A stretch of 64,000 nucleotides of DNA from an uncultured Prevotellaceae bacterium (lineage in GTDB: Bacteria > Bacteroidota > Bacteroidia > Bacteroidales > Bacteroidaceae). The stretch lies in NCBI GenBank assembly GCA_900321965.1, contig ONYA01000001.1, positions 1-64,000 on the forward strand, read 5' to 3'. Shown piece by piece: positions 50,291 through 58,759 of this stretch. Numbering within the stretch: the first letter of the stretch is position 1; each line of letters opens with the position of its first letter. The notes below the pieces were generated by a model. That model saw nothing but the letters and a program-made list of their open reading frames with translations. It did no database searches and was not told the origin of the DNA. A program made the position numbers and the translations under genes.

Positions 50291-51124
50291 ATGAACAGAA
50301 CTAAGAACAAAATTGTACTATTGCTGACAGCCCTGCTGATAGTAAATTGTATGGGCGTTCACGCACAGAATCAGGATGTGACCAACATTAGTCATGAGGA
50401 CAACGTTTTTCAACGTCGAGCCACTGATTACATGGAGTGTCTGAAGGGTAAGGATTTTGAAAATGCGGCCAAAATGTTGATGGCTATTGACAAGAAGGTG
50501 ATGAATGAGAATGAAGACAATAATACACTCTGGTTGATTAAAACCATCAAAAATGAGCTGCAAGAAGAATATGCGGCAGGAATCAAAGACTACAAGATGG
50601 TTGAGGACAAGGGATATAAATACCTCCACAAATATGACGTCGCCGTCAGTCTCAATAACGGGACGGAGAAAGTAGGCACGCTCATCATTGAAAAAAAATT
50701 AGACGGGAGTCCCGGAGGCTGCAACCTGAGATATGACCATACAATAGACGGTATCGCCAGTAGCCGTGGAGAAGTCATTTTAGCACAAAAAGCAGCGCCC
50801 TTCACTCCTAATGCCGCAGCTACCGGATATATGAATTGTCTGATAAAGAAAGACGTAGACGGGCTTGCCTGCTACTATTCCAAAGAGAAACGGAAAGATA
50901 TGGACTATATAGACCTTGTAAATCAGGTAGACAATGTTCACTCCATGAACGGTGGTGTGAGAAGCTCTGTTCTACACAAAAAAAGAATACAGAGTTCTGA
51001 AGCAGATTATTATTACAAAATAGTGTTTAATAATGGAACGAGTGAATTCCTATACCTTCAAGTCGTAAAATACTCAAGTGGTGAATGGGGAGTGAGAAAG
51101 ACCGAGTTCGTAAAACCCTGGTAA
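50291..51124 (+). CDS. Secreted protein with two NTF2-like repeats
   Basis: 277 residues with signal MNRTKNKIVLLLTALLIVNCMGVHAQ. Two related halves: ATDYMECLKGKDFENAAKMLM... (~40-150) and ATGYMNCLIKKDVDGLACYYSKE... (~180-277), each like the DUF4878 protein next door (SYMKCLNSKDAKGIVELS). So it probably arose by internal duplication of such a domain. Function unknown. Confidence 0.6.
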   Translation: MNRTKNKIVLLLTALLIVNCMGVHAQNQDVTNISHEDNVFQRRATDYMECLKGKDFENAAKMLMAIDKKVMNENEDNNTLWLIKTIKNELQEEYAAGIKDYKMVEDKGYKYLHKYDVAVSLNNGTEKVGTLIIEKKLDGSPGGCNLRYDHTIDGIASSRGEVILAQKAAPFTPNAAATGYMNCLIKKDVDGLACYYSKEKRKDMDYIDLVNQVDNVHSMNGGVRSSVLHKKRIQSSEADYYYKIVFNNGTSEFLYLQVVKYSSGEWGVRKTEFVKPW

Positions 51125-51242
51125 CTGTTTACGCAAAGATACGCCAAAAAGCAGACACTGCCAAAAAGTGGGAAAAGAAGATGATATGCTTGATTTTGCA
51201 AAATAATAACCAAATAATTTGAAAATAAACAAAATCTGATCT

Positions 51243-52472
51243 ATGAAGAAAATCGCATTATTGCTGACTGCCCTGCTGACATTGGGCACAGCACAGCTGA
51301 ATGGACAAACTACCACTAAGCCAACTATCATTCGAGATTTGCGCACAACTGTCAACACAAAGACCATAACTATTCGTGACGGAGTGAAGTATGTAGGAGA
51401 CTTTAATGGGGGACTAGCCTGGATAAAGCCCACAAACGGTGAATGGTTTGTCATTGACAAGGCTGGCAACAAGCAATTCACATTGCCGAAAGACTGGCGG
51501 CCTGCCCAAGTAACAGAAAGTAACGAATTTCTTTCCAGTGTGAATTTCGACAATGGCAGGATGATGATAGTCACCGGGGCTAATTACAAGGAGACAGCAT
51601 CTATCATTGACACAAAGGGGAATACCATTAAGAAGTTTGAAAAGGTGCGTCATGTAACCAGTTTGAACGACGGACTCGCCATCATGGAACGCATGAAAGG
51701 CAGAGAGTGGCTACCTGTTTATATAGATGCCAATGGCAATGAAGTACCATGTGCGCTGCTTAAGCCGAAAGGTGCATGGGATTTTCACTATAACGTTTAC
51801 CAGATGAAAGAGGGATTACGTCTTTATTATAACTATAAGAATAAGACATGGGGCTATATGAACGCAAAGTGTCAAGGAGTAATCCCTGCTAAATTCAAGG
51901 ATGCATATAGTTTTTCACGCGACGGTCTGGCTCGTGTTCAGGACATGAACGGTCTATGGGGATATATAGACACAAGTGGAAACTATGCCATAGAACCTAT
52001 GTTCACGAATAAGGTAGGGGCGTTTTATGGGGGATTGGCGAAGGTGACGGACAAGACAGGCCAAACGGTGTACTTCATTAACAAACAGGGAAAATTTGTA
52101 TACCAGTTTACACCAGACACTTCTGTATTAATTGAAGACTATATATGGGCAGGCAATAATATATATTCCGTCTGGACTTTTGGAGGTTGTCCTAACATTA
52201 TTAACTCCTCTTTCAAGTCAGTAGCTAAGCTCCCTGTAAACGGAATTGGCGACATTAGCGGAAGAGTGTCTCAAGCAACGGCAAACTGGTTCATTTTTAC
52301 CAATGGTTCATATAATCGTATTTTCGACTGGCAGGGCAATCAACTGGCCTCATACGAAAGCCACGATGACTATTGTGGACACTATTTTAGCGAGGGACTC
52401 TGCGCCAATGGCGTTAACTACTTCAATGAGAAATTAGAAATTGTCATCCAGTTCAAAGACTCACAGTTTTGA
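51243..52472 (+). CDS. WG-repeat secreted protein
   Basis: 409 residues, signal MKKIALLLTALLTLGTAQLNGQ. WG-repeat units, for example NKTWGYMNAKCQGVIPAKFKD and NGLWGYIDTSGNYAIEPMFTN followed by the G-L-A-x-V step, with less regular units before and after. Six or more beta-rich repeats fit a propeller or solenoid. WG proteins are extracytoplasmic in Bacteroidota, with mostly unknown ligands. Preceded by 118 bases with no gene. Confidence 0.75.
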   Translation: MKKIALLLTALLTLGTAQLNGQTTTKPTIIRDLRTTVNTKTITIRDGVKYVGDFNGGLAWIKPTNGEWFVIDKAGNKQFTLPKDWRPAQVTESNEFLSSVNFDNGRMMIVTGANYKETASIIDTKGNTIKKFEKVRHVTSLNDGLAIMERMKGREWLPVYIDANGNEVPCALLKPKGAWDFHYNVYQMKEGLRLYYNYKNKTWGYMNAKCQGVIPAKFKDAYSFSRDGLARVQDMNGLWGYIDTSGNYAIEPMFTNKVGAFYGGLAKVTDKTGQTVYFINKQGKFVYQFTPDTSVLIEDYIWAGNNIYSVWTFGGCPNIINSSFKSVAKLPVNGIGDISGRVSQATANWFIFTNGSYNRIFDWQGNQLASYESHDDYCGHYFSEGLCANGVNYFNEKLEIVIQFKDSQF

Positions 52473-52500
52473 TATAAGAAAATAAAATACAAGAAAACTT

Positions 52501-53106
52501 ATGAAGAAAACAGTATTATTGCTGATGGTCCTGATGCTGATGGGCACAGCGCAGGAGAGTGTGGCGCAGCAGCGCAAGACAACTGTCAAGAATACGGCAG
52601 TAAAGAAAACAACGACAACAGCAAGGAAAACGACACCCAAGAAGCCTGTACCTGCTGCTTCAGCAACAGTAACCATTATGGATCCTGTCATAGTCAACGG
52701 CCATGTCGCTTTTCTCGGTGTGCCCGTCAAGCAGGCTGAGAATGTCATCAAACAACAACTATTGGCAAAAGGACTGGTTGACACCAAAGAGAACGGATTT
52801 GAGTTCTTAGGTGGAACTGCCTATGATGTGAAGGTGAAGGTTTTTATTGAGGATGAGAACCGAATTACTGTTAGGGAAGCGAAAGCATACACAAAAAGTC
52901 AGGTGAAAGCTCGTATCAATGCCTACAAGAAGGCTTTTGTCGATGCTACTGGCGCAAAGGCTACAGAAGACTGTATGAACTGTGACGATGGTGGTGTGAC
53001 AATAGAAACCTCAGCTGGAATAATAGAGGTTCATTTTTACAATCAGGACGAGGTGAACTTCAATAGTAAGTACTTCGACATCGTCCTAACGTTTTCACAG
53101 TATTAA
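52501..53106 (+). CDS. Secreted protein with basic low-complexity linker
   Basis: 201 residues. Signal MKKTVLLLMVLMLMGTAQESVAQ, a Lys/Thr-rich linker (RKTTVKNTAVKKTTTTARK, residues ~25-45), then a folded domain from TVTIMDPVIVNGHVAFLGVPVKQ to the end (FDIVLTFSQY). The linker suggests binding to an acidic surface such as cell-wall polymer. No family recognised. The frame continues past the stop codon into another open stretch (53107-53358). Confidence 0.55.
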   Translation: MKKTVLLLMVLMLMGTAQESVAQQRKTTVKNTAVKKTTTTARKTTPKKPVPAASATVTIMDPVIVNGHVAFLGVPVKQAENVIKQQLLAKGLVDTKENGFEFLGGTAYDVKVKVFIEDENRITVREAKAYTKSQVKARINAYKKAFVDATGAKATEDCMNCDDGGVTIETSAGIIEVHFYNQDEVNFNSKYFDIVLTFSQY

Positions 53107-53358
53107 TTCCGTGCAGGTTCTTATGACAATCCTCAGCAGTTAGGACATCGTCTAAAGACTGCACTTAGAAGTGGCTATAGCGAGGAAACTCTCAATCTTG
53201 CATATGCTGGTGCACTTGTTGATGAAAACAATAATTTTATTATTTTGGACAATAATAGGATTTATGTCTATAATCCAAATAATGTTATCGGGTATTCTTC
53301 CGCCATTGGAAAAACCATAGAGAAGAAAAAAAAAGAGGGCATTGTAATTAATCTATAG
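53107..53358 (+). pseudogene. 83-codon open remnant in frame behind a stop
   Basis: Directly after the TAA of the previous gene and in the same frame: FRAGSYDNPQQLGHRLKTAL, then SEETLNLAYAGALVDENNNF and NNVIGYSSAIGKTIEKKKKEG, ending INL and TAG at 53356-53358. It has no ATG near its start. The composition is protein-like. Either the end of another gene joined here by deletion, or a C-terminal extension cut off by a point nonsense mutation. Family unknown. Confidence 0.5.
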
Positions 53359-53407
53359 ATAGAGTCCTTCCCCCAGTTTGATACAGGGAAGGACTCTATC
53401 TCTTTTC
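53357..53407 (+). terminator. Strong intrinsic terminator
   Basis: 16-bp perfect stem 53357-53372 / 53386-53401 (AGATAGAGTCCTTCCC and complement) followed by CTTTTC. Ends the secreted-protein cluster. Confidence 0.85.
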
Positions 53408-53452
53408 AGGCATTGAAATGACCTATGTCGGAATAATTTTCCTTATAGAACG

Positions 53453-54013
53453 CTACACGGTCATGATTTCCTTGTTCTTGGCCTCCATCAGCTCGTCGAG
53501 CTTCTTGATGTACTTGTCGTGCAGTTTCTGCAGCTCCAGCTCGGCGTCCTTCTCGTTGTCCTCCGACAGGCCATCCTTGATGGCCTTCTTCAGCTTGTCC
53601 TTAATGTCGCCGCGCACGTTGCGCACCTCGACCTTCGCCTTCTCGGCTATCTTGTTACACTGCTTCACCAGGTCGCGGCGGCGCTCCTCGGTGGGCTGGG
53701 GGATACCTAAGCGGATGACCTCGCCGTTGTTCTCGGGCGTGATGCCTACGTCGCTGTCCATGATGGCCTTCTCAATGTCGCGAATCTGCTTGCGGTCCCA
53801 CGGCTTGATGGCGATGGTGCGCGCGTCGGGCGTCGTCACGGTTGCTACTTGGTTCAAGGGCACCTTCGAGCCGTAAGACTCTACCCTGACACCGTCGAGG
53901 ATGGCCACGTTAGCACGGCCGGCACGTACGCGGCTCAGTTCTTCTTCTAAGAACATGGCTGCCATCTCCATGCGCTCCTCAGCTTTTCCTAATGTTTCTT
54001 TTACGTCGATCAT
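53453..54013 (-). CDS. frr: Ribosome recycling factor
   Basis: 186 residues, exact family length. [35 protein letters not shown] (helix 1 and the RAGRA motif), then [32 protein letters not shown] (domain II) and the long C-terminal helices. With EF-G it splits terminated ribosomes. Alone on the minus strand, between two plus-strand regions. Confidence 0.96.
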   Translation of the reverse strand: MIDVKETLGKAEERMEMAAMFLEEELSRVRAGRANVAILDGVRVESYGSKVPLNQVATVTTPDARTIAIKPWDRKQIRDIEKAIMDSDVGITPENNGEVIRLGIPQPTEERRRDLVKQCNKIAEKAKVEVRNVRGDIKDKLKKAIKDGLSEDNEKDAELELQKLHDKYIKKLDELMEAKNKEIMTV

Positions 54014-54170
54014 AATATTACGTGTTTAGATTTTTCTGCCCTACAAAAGTAACGCTTTTCCGCGAAACCGCCAAGCGTTTTACATTTTTTTTGCTACTAA
54101 ATTTTGGTGTTATCTATTTTTTCACTACTTTTGCACACAGAAACGAGGTAAAAAACAGGAGGAACGGACT

Positions 54171-55049
54171 ATGGCCATGCAAATCAGCAAATACCTGCTC
54201 GCCAATGAGCGCGACGCGCTCTGGGGACTCACCGTCAGCACCGTAGGCTACGAGGAGATACAGCCCGGCGACGACTACCCCACCCGTGGACATGCCGACG
54301 GTTACTACTTTAATCTTGACCGCGGGCGCGAACTCAACGAGTATCAGCTGCTCTATCTCACCGAGGGCGAGGGCATCTTCCACAGCGCCACCGTCCGCGA
54401 GGCACCCCTGCGCGAGGGCGACCTTTGGCTGCTCTTCCCCGGCGAATGGCATTCCTATCACCCGAATCCCAAGACAGGATGGAAGAGCTACTGGATAGGT
54501 TTCAAAGGTCGCAACATGGACGACCGCGTGCGCGCCGGATTCCTCTCGCCCCAGAAGCCCATCTACCACGTCGGTTTCAGCGACAGCATCGTCAGCGTCT
54601 ACAAGACCGCCTACGACGCCGCCGTCGAGGAGGCCGCCTACTCGCAGCAGTATATGGCCGGACTCGTCAATATGCTCATCGGCATGATGTACTCCAAGGA
54701 GCGTAACATACAGCTGAGTCGCAACCAGGCGCACGTAGATATGATAGGTAGGGCGCGCCTGCGCATACGCGAGGCCCTTGAGAGCAACCTCACCATCCAA
54801 CAGGTGGCCGAGGAGATGGGTATCAGCTACTCCAACTTCCGCAAGCTCTTCAAGGAGCACACCGGCATATCGCCGGCCATCTACCAGCAGGACCTGCGCC
54901 TGCAGCGTGCCAAGGAGATGCTCTCGACCACCGATATGAGCGTCAAGGAGATAGCCTACCGTCTGAACTTCGAGTCGCCCGACTATTTCTCGGCCAAGTT
55001 CAAGGCCAAGACGGGACGCAGACCCAGCGAACTGAGACCGTCGAAATAA
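54171..55049 (+). CDS. AraC-family transcriptional regulator
   Basis: 292 residues. N-terminal cupin-like sensor domain (RGHADGYYFNLDRGRELNEYQLLYLTEGEGIF), C-terminal double helix-turn-helix (VAEEMGISYSNFRKLFKEHTGISPAIYQQDLRLQRAKEML; KEIAYRLNFESPDYFSAKFKAKTGRRPSELR). In Bacteroidota the rhamnose regulator is of this type, and rhaB lies 1.6 kb on, beyond nhaD, so a RhaR role is plausible but inferred. Ends in its own terminator. Confidence 0.88.
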   Translation: MAMQISKYLLANERDALWGLTVSTVGYEEIQPGDDYPTRGHADGYYFNLDRGRELNEYQLLYLTEGEGIFHSATVREAPLREGDLWLLFPGEWHSYHPNPKTGWKSYWIGFKGRNMDDRVRAGFLSPQKPIYHVGFSDSIVSVYKTAYDAAVEEAAYSQQYMAGLVNMLIGMMYSKERNIQLSRNQAHVDMIGRARLRIREALESNLTIQQVAEEMGISYSNFRKLFKEHTGISPAIYQQDLRLQRAKEMLSTTDMSVKEIAYRLNFESPDYFSAKFKAKTGRRPSELRPSK

Positions 55050-55057
55050 AAGATACA

Positions 55058-55097
55058 GAAAGCCGATGCCCCACATGGAGCATCGGCTTTCTTTATT
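55058..55097 (+). terminator. Terminator of the AraC gene
   Basis: GAAAGCCGATGC / GCATCGGCTTTC stem (55058-55069, 55080-55091) and a following TTTATT. Confidence 0.85.
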
Positions 55098-55118
55098 GTC
55101 TCAAGTAACGTGTGAGCG

Positions 55119-56474
55119 TCAGAACAGGAACGTCTTCTCAGCCCAGTAGCAGACGATGCCTGCAAGGTAGCCGACGAAGGCAATCCACGTAATCTTCTTC
55201 ATGTACCAGCCGAAGGTGATCTTCTCCAAGCCCATGACGACGACGCCAGCGGCGGAACCGATGATGAGCATCGAACCGCCCACACCGGCACAGTAGGCCA
55301 ACAGCTGCCAGAAGATGCCGTCGATGGCCATATCGCCAGCGGCCTGTACAGGATACATACCCATGCAGCCAGCCACGAGGGGCACGTTGTCGACAATCGA
55401 CGAGAGCACGCCGATAATACCCGTGACGAGGTAGTGGTTGCCCTCGAAGGCAACGTCAAGGCCCTGACCCAGCATCGTCAGCACACCAATGGTCTCAAGA
55501 CAGGCGACGGCCATGAGGATGCCGAGGAAGAAGAGGATAGTGTCCATATCGATGCGCGAGAGCATCTTCGACACGCGCTTCTGCGTATTGCGGTTGTCGG
55601 CTGTGTCCTCGCTCTCCTGGTGGATGCGGGTATAGAAGATTTCCGTCACCGTCCACAGCACGCCAAGCACCAGCAGGATGCCGACGAACGGCGGCAGATG
55701 GGTGATGGTCTTGAAGATGGGCACGAAGATAAGACCTCCTACGCCAAGGAAGAAGATGGCCTTGCGCTGGGCGGGCGACAGGTCTTCGGACTCCTCAAGG
55801 ACGGCCGTCTCCTGCACGGGCACCAGTTCGCCCTTCAACGAGAGCGACAGGATGTAGGCGGGGATGACCATCGACACCAGCGAGGGAATGAAAATCTCCA
55901 TGATGACGCCGGCTGCCGTGATAACGCCCTTGTTCCACAGCATGATGGTGGTGACGTCGCCGATGGGCGAGAAGGCACCGCCGCTGTTGGCCGCGATGAC
56001 CACGAGGGCAGCGTAGATGAGCCGGTCTTTCTTCTCGTCGACAAGCTTACGCAGAATCATGATCATCACGATAGAGGTGGTCAGGTTGTCGAGGATAGCG
56101 CTGAGGATGAACGTCATGAAGGCGATGCGCCAGAGCAGTGCCCGCTTCGACTTCGTCTTCAGCGTGTCGCGCACGAAGTTGAAACCACCGTTCTGGTCAA
56201 CCAGTTCGACAATGGTCATAGCACCCATCAGGAAGAAGAGCGTCGTAGCCGTAGATCCCAAGTGGTGCTCAATGGTGGTGCTTACGACCGAGGCCTTCAG
56301 TGCGCCAATAGCATCGGGCAGGTAAGTTTCTGGGGCTATCATGAAGAGCGTCCATGTAGCCACGAACATCAGCAGCGCCACGGCTGCCTTGTTTACTTTT
56401 GTCAGGCTTTCAATGGCTATGCAGAAATAGCCAATACAGAAAACGATGACAATCATTAGTGTTAATGTTGACAT
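55119..56474 (-). CDS. nhaD: NhaD-type Na+/H+ antiporter
   Basis: 451 residues, about 12 membrane helices of the ArsB/NhaD (IT) superfamily: N-terminal LTLMIVIVFCIGYFCIAIESLTKVNKAAVALLM, LDNLTTSIVMIMILRKLV, NSGGAFSPIGDVTTIMLWNKG (the half-membrane loop with the ion-binding Asp), C-terminal SSIVDNVPLVAGCMGMY (second loop). Exchanges sodium for protons. Own promoter TACCTTTG on the minus strand at 56522-56529. It separates the AraC gene from rhaB. Confidence 0.9.
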   Translation of the reverse strand: MSTLTLMIVIVFCIGYFCIAIESLTKVNKAAVALLMFVATWTLFMIAPETYLPDAIGALKASVVSTTIEHHLGSTATTLFFLMGAMTIVELVDQNGGFNFVRDTLKTKSKRALLWRIAFMTFILSAILDNLTTSIVMIMILRKLVDEKKDRLIYAALVVIAANSGGAFSPIGDVTTIMLWNKGVITAAGVIMEIFIPSLVSMVIPAYILSLSLKGELVPVQETAVLEESEDLSPAQRKAIFFLGVGGLIFVPIFKTITHLPPFVGILLVLGVLWTVTEIFYTRIHQESEDTADNRNTQKRVSKMLSRIDMDTILFFLGILMAVACLETIGVLTMLGQGLDVAFEGNHYLVTGIIGVLSSIVDNVPLVAGCMGMYPVQAAGDMAIDGIFWQLLAYCAGVGGSMLIIGSAAGVVVMGLEKITFGWYMKKITWIAFVGYLAGIVCYWAEKTFLF

Positions 56475-56521
56475 AAAATTTTTAGTATTAGTTTGATTGT
56501 AGTTTTTTCAGAAACTGCCTG

Positions 56522-56529
56522 CAAAGGTA
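56522..56529 (-). promoter_or_regulatory. -7 box of nhaD
   Basis: Minus-strand TACCTTTG followed by CAGGC, 48 bases upstream of the start. Confidence 0.6.
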
Positions 56530-56602
56530 ACACTTTCTTTTCAATTATCAAAAAAACAAGTCAGAAAATCAAATTATATTGTCGCCGTATGGAAAAAATG
56601 CG

Positions 56603-56610
56603 TAATTTTG
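56603..56610 (+). promoter_or_regulatory. -7 box of rhaB
   Basis: TAATTTTG followed by CCG, 45 bases upstream of rhaB. Confidence 0.6.
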
Positions 56611-56654
56611 CCGACGCAATACCAAGCAACTGCTAACAATCATCTAAAACAAAT

Positions 56655-58142
56655 ATGGAACAACAGAAAAAATACTTCTTTGCCGTAGACCTGGGCGCCA
56701 CCAGCGGACGCACCATCATTGGTAATATTACTGACGGTAAGTTCGACCTGGAGGAGGTGACCCGTTTCCCCAACAACCTCATAGAACAGGGCGGTCACTA
56801 CTACTGGGACATCTACGCACTCTACTTCGAAATCATCCGCGGACTGCGCGAGGTGGCCAAGCGCGGACTGGAAATAACGTCGATAGGTATTGACACCTGG
56901 GGTGTCGACTTCGTTTTCATCGGCGACGACGGAGCTATATTAAGGAATCCGCGCGCGTATCGCGACCCTGTCACTTTCGACGCTATGGACGACTACCTGA
57001 AGCACGTCATCTCGAAGAAAGAGGTCTACGACATCACCGGCATACAGTTTCTGAACTTCAACAGTATCTTCCAGCTCTACGCCATGAAGCGCGAAGGCAA
57101 CACGGCGCTGAAGAATGCCCAGAAGATTCTGTTCGTGCCCGACGCCCTCAGCTGGATGCTGACGGGCAACGAGGTGTGTGAGTACACCATTGCTTCAACC
57201 TCGCAGCTGCTGGACCCGCGCACCAAGTTGCTCGACGAGCGTCTTCTGCAGTCGTTAGGCCTGACACGTTCGAAGTTCGGCAAGATGGTCAACCCCGGCA
57301 CCGTCATCGGCGTCCTCACCGACGAGGTGCAGCGCCTAACAGGTCTGGGACAGGTGCCTGTCATCGCCGTTGCCGGTCACGATACTGGCTCGGCCGTCGC
57401 TGCCGTTCCCGCCAAGGACGAGAAGTTTGCCTACCTCTCAAGCGGCACATGGTCGCTGATGGGTATTGAGACGAAGGACGCCATCATCAGCGACCTCAGC
57501 TACGAGCGCAACTTCACCAACGAGGGCGGCATCGAGGGTACGACACGCTTTCTGAAGAACATCTGCGGCATGTGGCTCTACGAGCGCTGCCGACTGGAGT
57601 GGCCCGAGGAGGTGCGCCAGCTGAGTCACCCCGAACTGCAGGGACAAGCAATGACCGTCGAGCCGTTCCGCAGCATTATCAATCCCGACGACCAGGCTTT
57701 TGCGGCACCTGTCTCGATGATTCAGGCCATACAGAAGTATTGTCGCGACACCAATCAGCCCGTGCCCGAGACGCCTGCCGAGATCTGCCGCTGCATCTTC
57801 GATTCGCTGGCTCTGCGCTATCGTCAGGTGTTCCAGTGGATGCAGGAGTTTGCACCGTTCAAGCTCGAAACGCTCCACATCATCGGCGGCGGTTCGCTCA
57901 ACAAGTTCCTCAACCAGTTTACCGCCAACTCAACAGGTGCTACCGTTCTGGCTGGGCCGCAGGAGTGTACTGCCATTGGCAACATCATGATGCAGGCCAA
58001 AGCGGCCAGAGTCGTCAACGACATATGGCAGATGCGCGCCATCATTGCCAACAGCATCGAACTGGTGGAATACAAGCCGCAGGACAAGGCCGCCTGGGAC
58101 GCTGCCTTCGACAAATACCTTTCGATAGTGAACAAAGAATAA
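56655..58142 (+). CDS. rhaB: L-rhamnulose kinase
   Basis: 495 residues, FGGY family. YFFAVDLGATSGRTIIGNI (ATP-binding phosphate 1), catalytic-site IDTWGVDFVFI near 80, VIAVAGHDTGSAVAAVP near 237, SSGTWSLMGIE near 262, IIGGGSLNKFLNQFTANSTG near 410. Phosphorylates L-rhamnulose in the second step of rhamnose use. It is the first gene of the rhamnose operon; rhaA is two genes on, with a GxxExxY gene between. Confidence 0.93.
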   Translation: MEQQKKYFFAVDLGATSGRTIIGNITDGKFDLEEVTRFPNNLIEQGGHYYWDIYALYFEIIRGLREVAKRGLEITSIGIDTWGVDFVFIGDDGAILRNPRAYRDPVTFDAMDDYLKHVISKKEVYDITGIQFLNFNSIFQLYAMKREGNTALKNAQKILFVPDALSWMLTGNEVCEYTIASTSQLLDPRTKLLDERLLQSLGLTRSKFGKMVNPGTVIGVLTDEVQRLTGLGQVPVIAVAGHDTGSAVAAVPAKDEKFAYLSSGTWSLMGIETKDAIISDLSYERNFTNEGGIEGTTRFLKNICGMWLYERCRLEWPEEVRQLSHPELQGQAMTVEPFRSIINPDDQAFAAPVSMIQAIQKYCRDTNQPVPETPAEICRCIFDSLALRYRQVFQWMQEFAPFKLETLHIIGGGSLNKFLNQFTANSTGATVLAGPQECTAIGNIMMQAKAARVVNDIWQMRAIIANSIELVEYKPQDKAAWDAAFDKYLSIVNKE

Positions 58143-58188
58143 TCGCGAACCTTAAATATACGCCAATCTCACACAAATCTATTGTTGG

Positions 58189-58614
58189 ATGAACCTCGAA
58201 GATAAGAGAAGAGACTACCTGAATAAAATGTACCAGATAATAGGTGCAGCTATGGAAGTGTACAATGAATTAGGTTTTGGATTGTCAGAACCCATCTATC
58301 AGGAGTGTCTTTCTATCGCCTGCAAGGAAAAGGAAATCCCCTGGGAACGGGAGAAACCCCTCACGATGTACTTTCGAGGCCAAGAACTGAAGAAGAAATA
58401 TTTTGCAGATTTCGTTTGCTACGGTGATTTGATTGTTGAGCTTAAGGCTGTTTCGGAAATTAACTCCGACCATCGGGGGCAGTTGTTTAACTATCTGCGC
58501 ATTACGAAAGCCTATGCCGGACTCCTTATCAACTTCGGAAACCCCAAACGTCTCATATCGGAGCGTTACATCTACAACAACATCTCTAATAATTATGAAT
58601 ATGTTAGGAGCTAA
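58189..58614 (+). CDS. GxxExxY protein (PD-(D/E)XK-like family)
   Basis: 141 residues. The family signature is present: YQIIGAAMEVYNELGFGLSEPIYQECL (G-x-x-E-x-x-Y pattern near residues 24-40), then FADFVCYGDLIVELKAVSEI (nuclease-like D...ExK core near 78-92) and RGQLFNYLRITKAYAGLLINFG. Biochemical function unknown; it is a small stand-alone family in many Bacteroidota. It lies between rhaB and rhaA, followed by a 36-bp direct repeat at 58614-58711, which suggests an insertion into the operon. Confidence 0.85.
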   Translation: MNLEDKRRDYLNKMYQIIGAAMEVYNELGFGLSEPIYQECLSIACKEKEIPWEREKPLTMYFRGQELKKKYFADFVCYGDLIVELKAVSEINSDHRGQLFNYLRITKAYAGLLINFGNPKRLISERYIYNNISNNYEYVRS

Positions 58615-58711
58615 GAAGATTTCGTGTCCGATTTATGAAGATTTAAGGTCCCAAGAAAAATACATTTAAGTATAAAGAAGATTTCGTGTCCGATTTATGA
58701 AGATTTAAGGT
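58614..58711. repeat. 36-bp direct repeat behind the GxxExxY gene
   Basis: The string AGAAGATTTCGTGTCCGATT and the following ATGAAGATTTAAGG occur twice, 62 bases apart (58614-58649, 58675-58711), with variable ends (CCCAAGAAAAATAC against TTCAAAAAAATAC). Confidence 0.9.
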
Positions 58712-58759
58712 TCAAAAAAATACAATTCATCCAAGTAAATAAAAAACTATTTAGAGTTT

